Shown: piece by piece, positions 24,835 to 24,980 of the stretch | Numbering within the stretch: the first letter of the stretch is position 1 | How the letters are laid out: each line of letters opens with the position of its first letter | From: JBQTIU01 sp052387815 | GTDB lineage: Bacteria > Pseudomonadota > Alphaproteobacteria > CACIAM-22H2 | Direction of reading: 5' to 3' | DNA: 24,980 nucleotides | NCBI GenBank assembly: GCA_052387815.1 | Contig: JBQTIU010000093.1 | Location: 1 to 24,980 of the forward strand | Translations under genes and position numbers: made by a program | Notes under the pieces: generated by a model | The model's database searches: none | What the model was told of the DNA's origin: nothing | What the model saw: the letters and a program-made list of their open reading frames with translations, nothing else

Positions 24835-24980
24835 TCACGCCGGTTGCGGCGCGAAGCCCAAGTCTCGCAGTTCCTTGATCGCGCTCTGAATCCAATCGCG
24901 CCCGTATTTCGGCTTGAGCTCGGCTACCTTTTCGATCAAGAGCTTCTCGTCGTTCAGATTTTTTTCTCGGTCGTTACGCT
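24835..24980 (-). CDS. Hypothetical protein, C-terminal fragment running off the right edge
   Basis: On the minus strand an open frame enters from the window edge and stops at 24837-24835. The visible 47 residues are charged and helical, including NDEKLLIEKVAELKPKYGRD and ending in DLGFAPQPA. No family is recognised. Codon use (AAA, AAT, ATT, TTG) is distinctly less GC-biased than in the neighbouring genes, including a run of seven A on the coding strand, which supports either a transferred gene or a weakly selected one. The gene converges with the catabolic operon. Reality of the frame rests on its biased composition and non-repetitive protein sequence only. Confidence 0.5.
   Translation of the reverse strand, partial: RNDREKNLNDEKLLIEKVAELKPKYGRDWIQSAIKELRDLGFAPQPA

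Overview
The window is about 25 kb of very GC-rich DNA with tightly packed genes, short intergenic gaps and many 4-base stop/start overlaps. The heterotetrameric sarcosine oxidase operon, the DUF1640-like coiled-coil protein, the LIV-type transporter and the HyuA/HyuB pair together suggest an alphaproteobacterium, probably Rhodospirillales-like. The lineage is inferred from gene content and composition only; no marker gene fixes it.

Layout. At the left edge a PLP-dependent threonine dehydratase-like gene runs off the window on the minus strand (1-408), with a promoter that predicts a leaderless mRNA. Divergent from it is pdxA followed by a complete sarcosine oxidase operon soxB-soxD-soxA-soxG (572-6868). 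A palindromic MITE-like repeat is lodged between soxB and soxD. Next come a membrane serine protease of the long NfeD type and its slipin partner (6955-9116), a small coiled-coil/membrane-anchor protein (9191-9526), a tRNA-Thr(CGT) on the minus strand (9556-9630) and a stand-alone HerA-like ATPase (9775-11406).

The right half is one large unit. A Tat-exported solute-binding protein (11473-12708) is separated by a strong hairpin repeat from livH-livM-livG-livF (12873-16156). The transporter runs directly into a catabolic set (16160-24616): an aconitase-family hydro-lyase in two subunits, an isocitrate lyase/PEP mutase-family C-C lyase with an intact KRCGH motif, hydantoinase/oxoprolinase HyuB and HyuA, an isochorismatase-fold hydrolase and a fumarate reductase/KstD-like flavoprotein. 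Almost every junction is an ATGA or GTGA overlap. A small frameshifted reading frame and the 3' end of a lower-GC minus-strand gene close the window.

How it may work together. The transporter would import a small molecule. The HyuAB pair would open a cyclic amide or imide with ATP, the flavoprotein would add or remove a C=C bond, the hydro-lyase would hydrate an alkyl-maleate-type diacid, and the lyase would split the resulting alkyl-malate into a 2-oxoacid and a short carboxylate. This resembles the dimethylmalate end of anaerobic nicotinate degradation joined to an ATP-dependent ring-opening system. The substrate is unknown. The isochorismatase-fold enzyme lacks the amidase cysteine (Gly148), which argues against a simple amidase step and makes the operon the most interesting part of the window.
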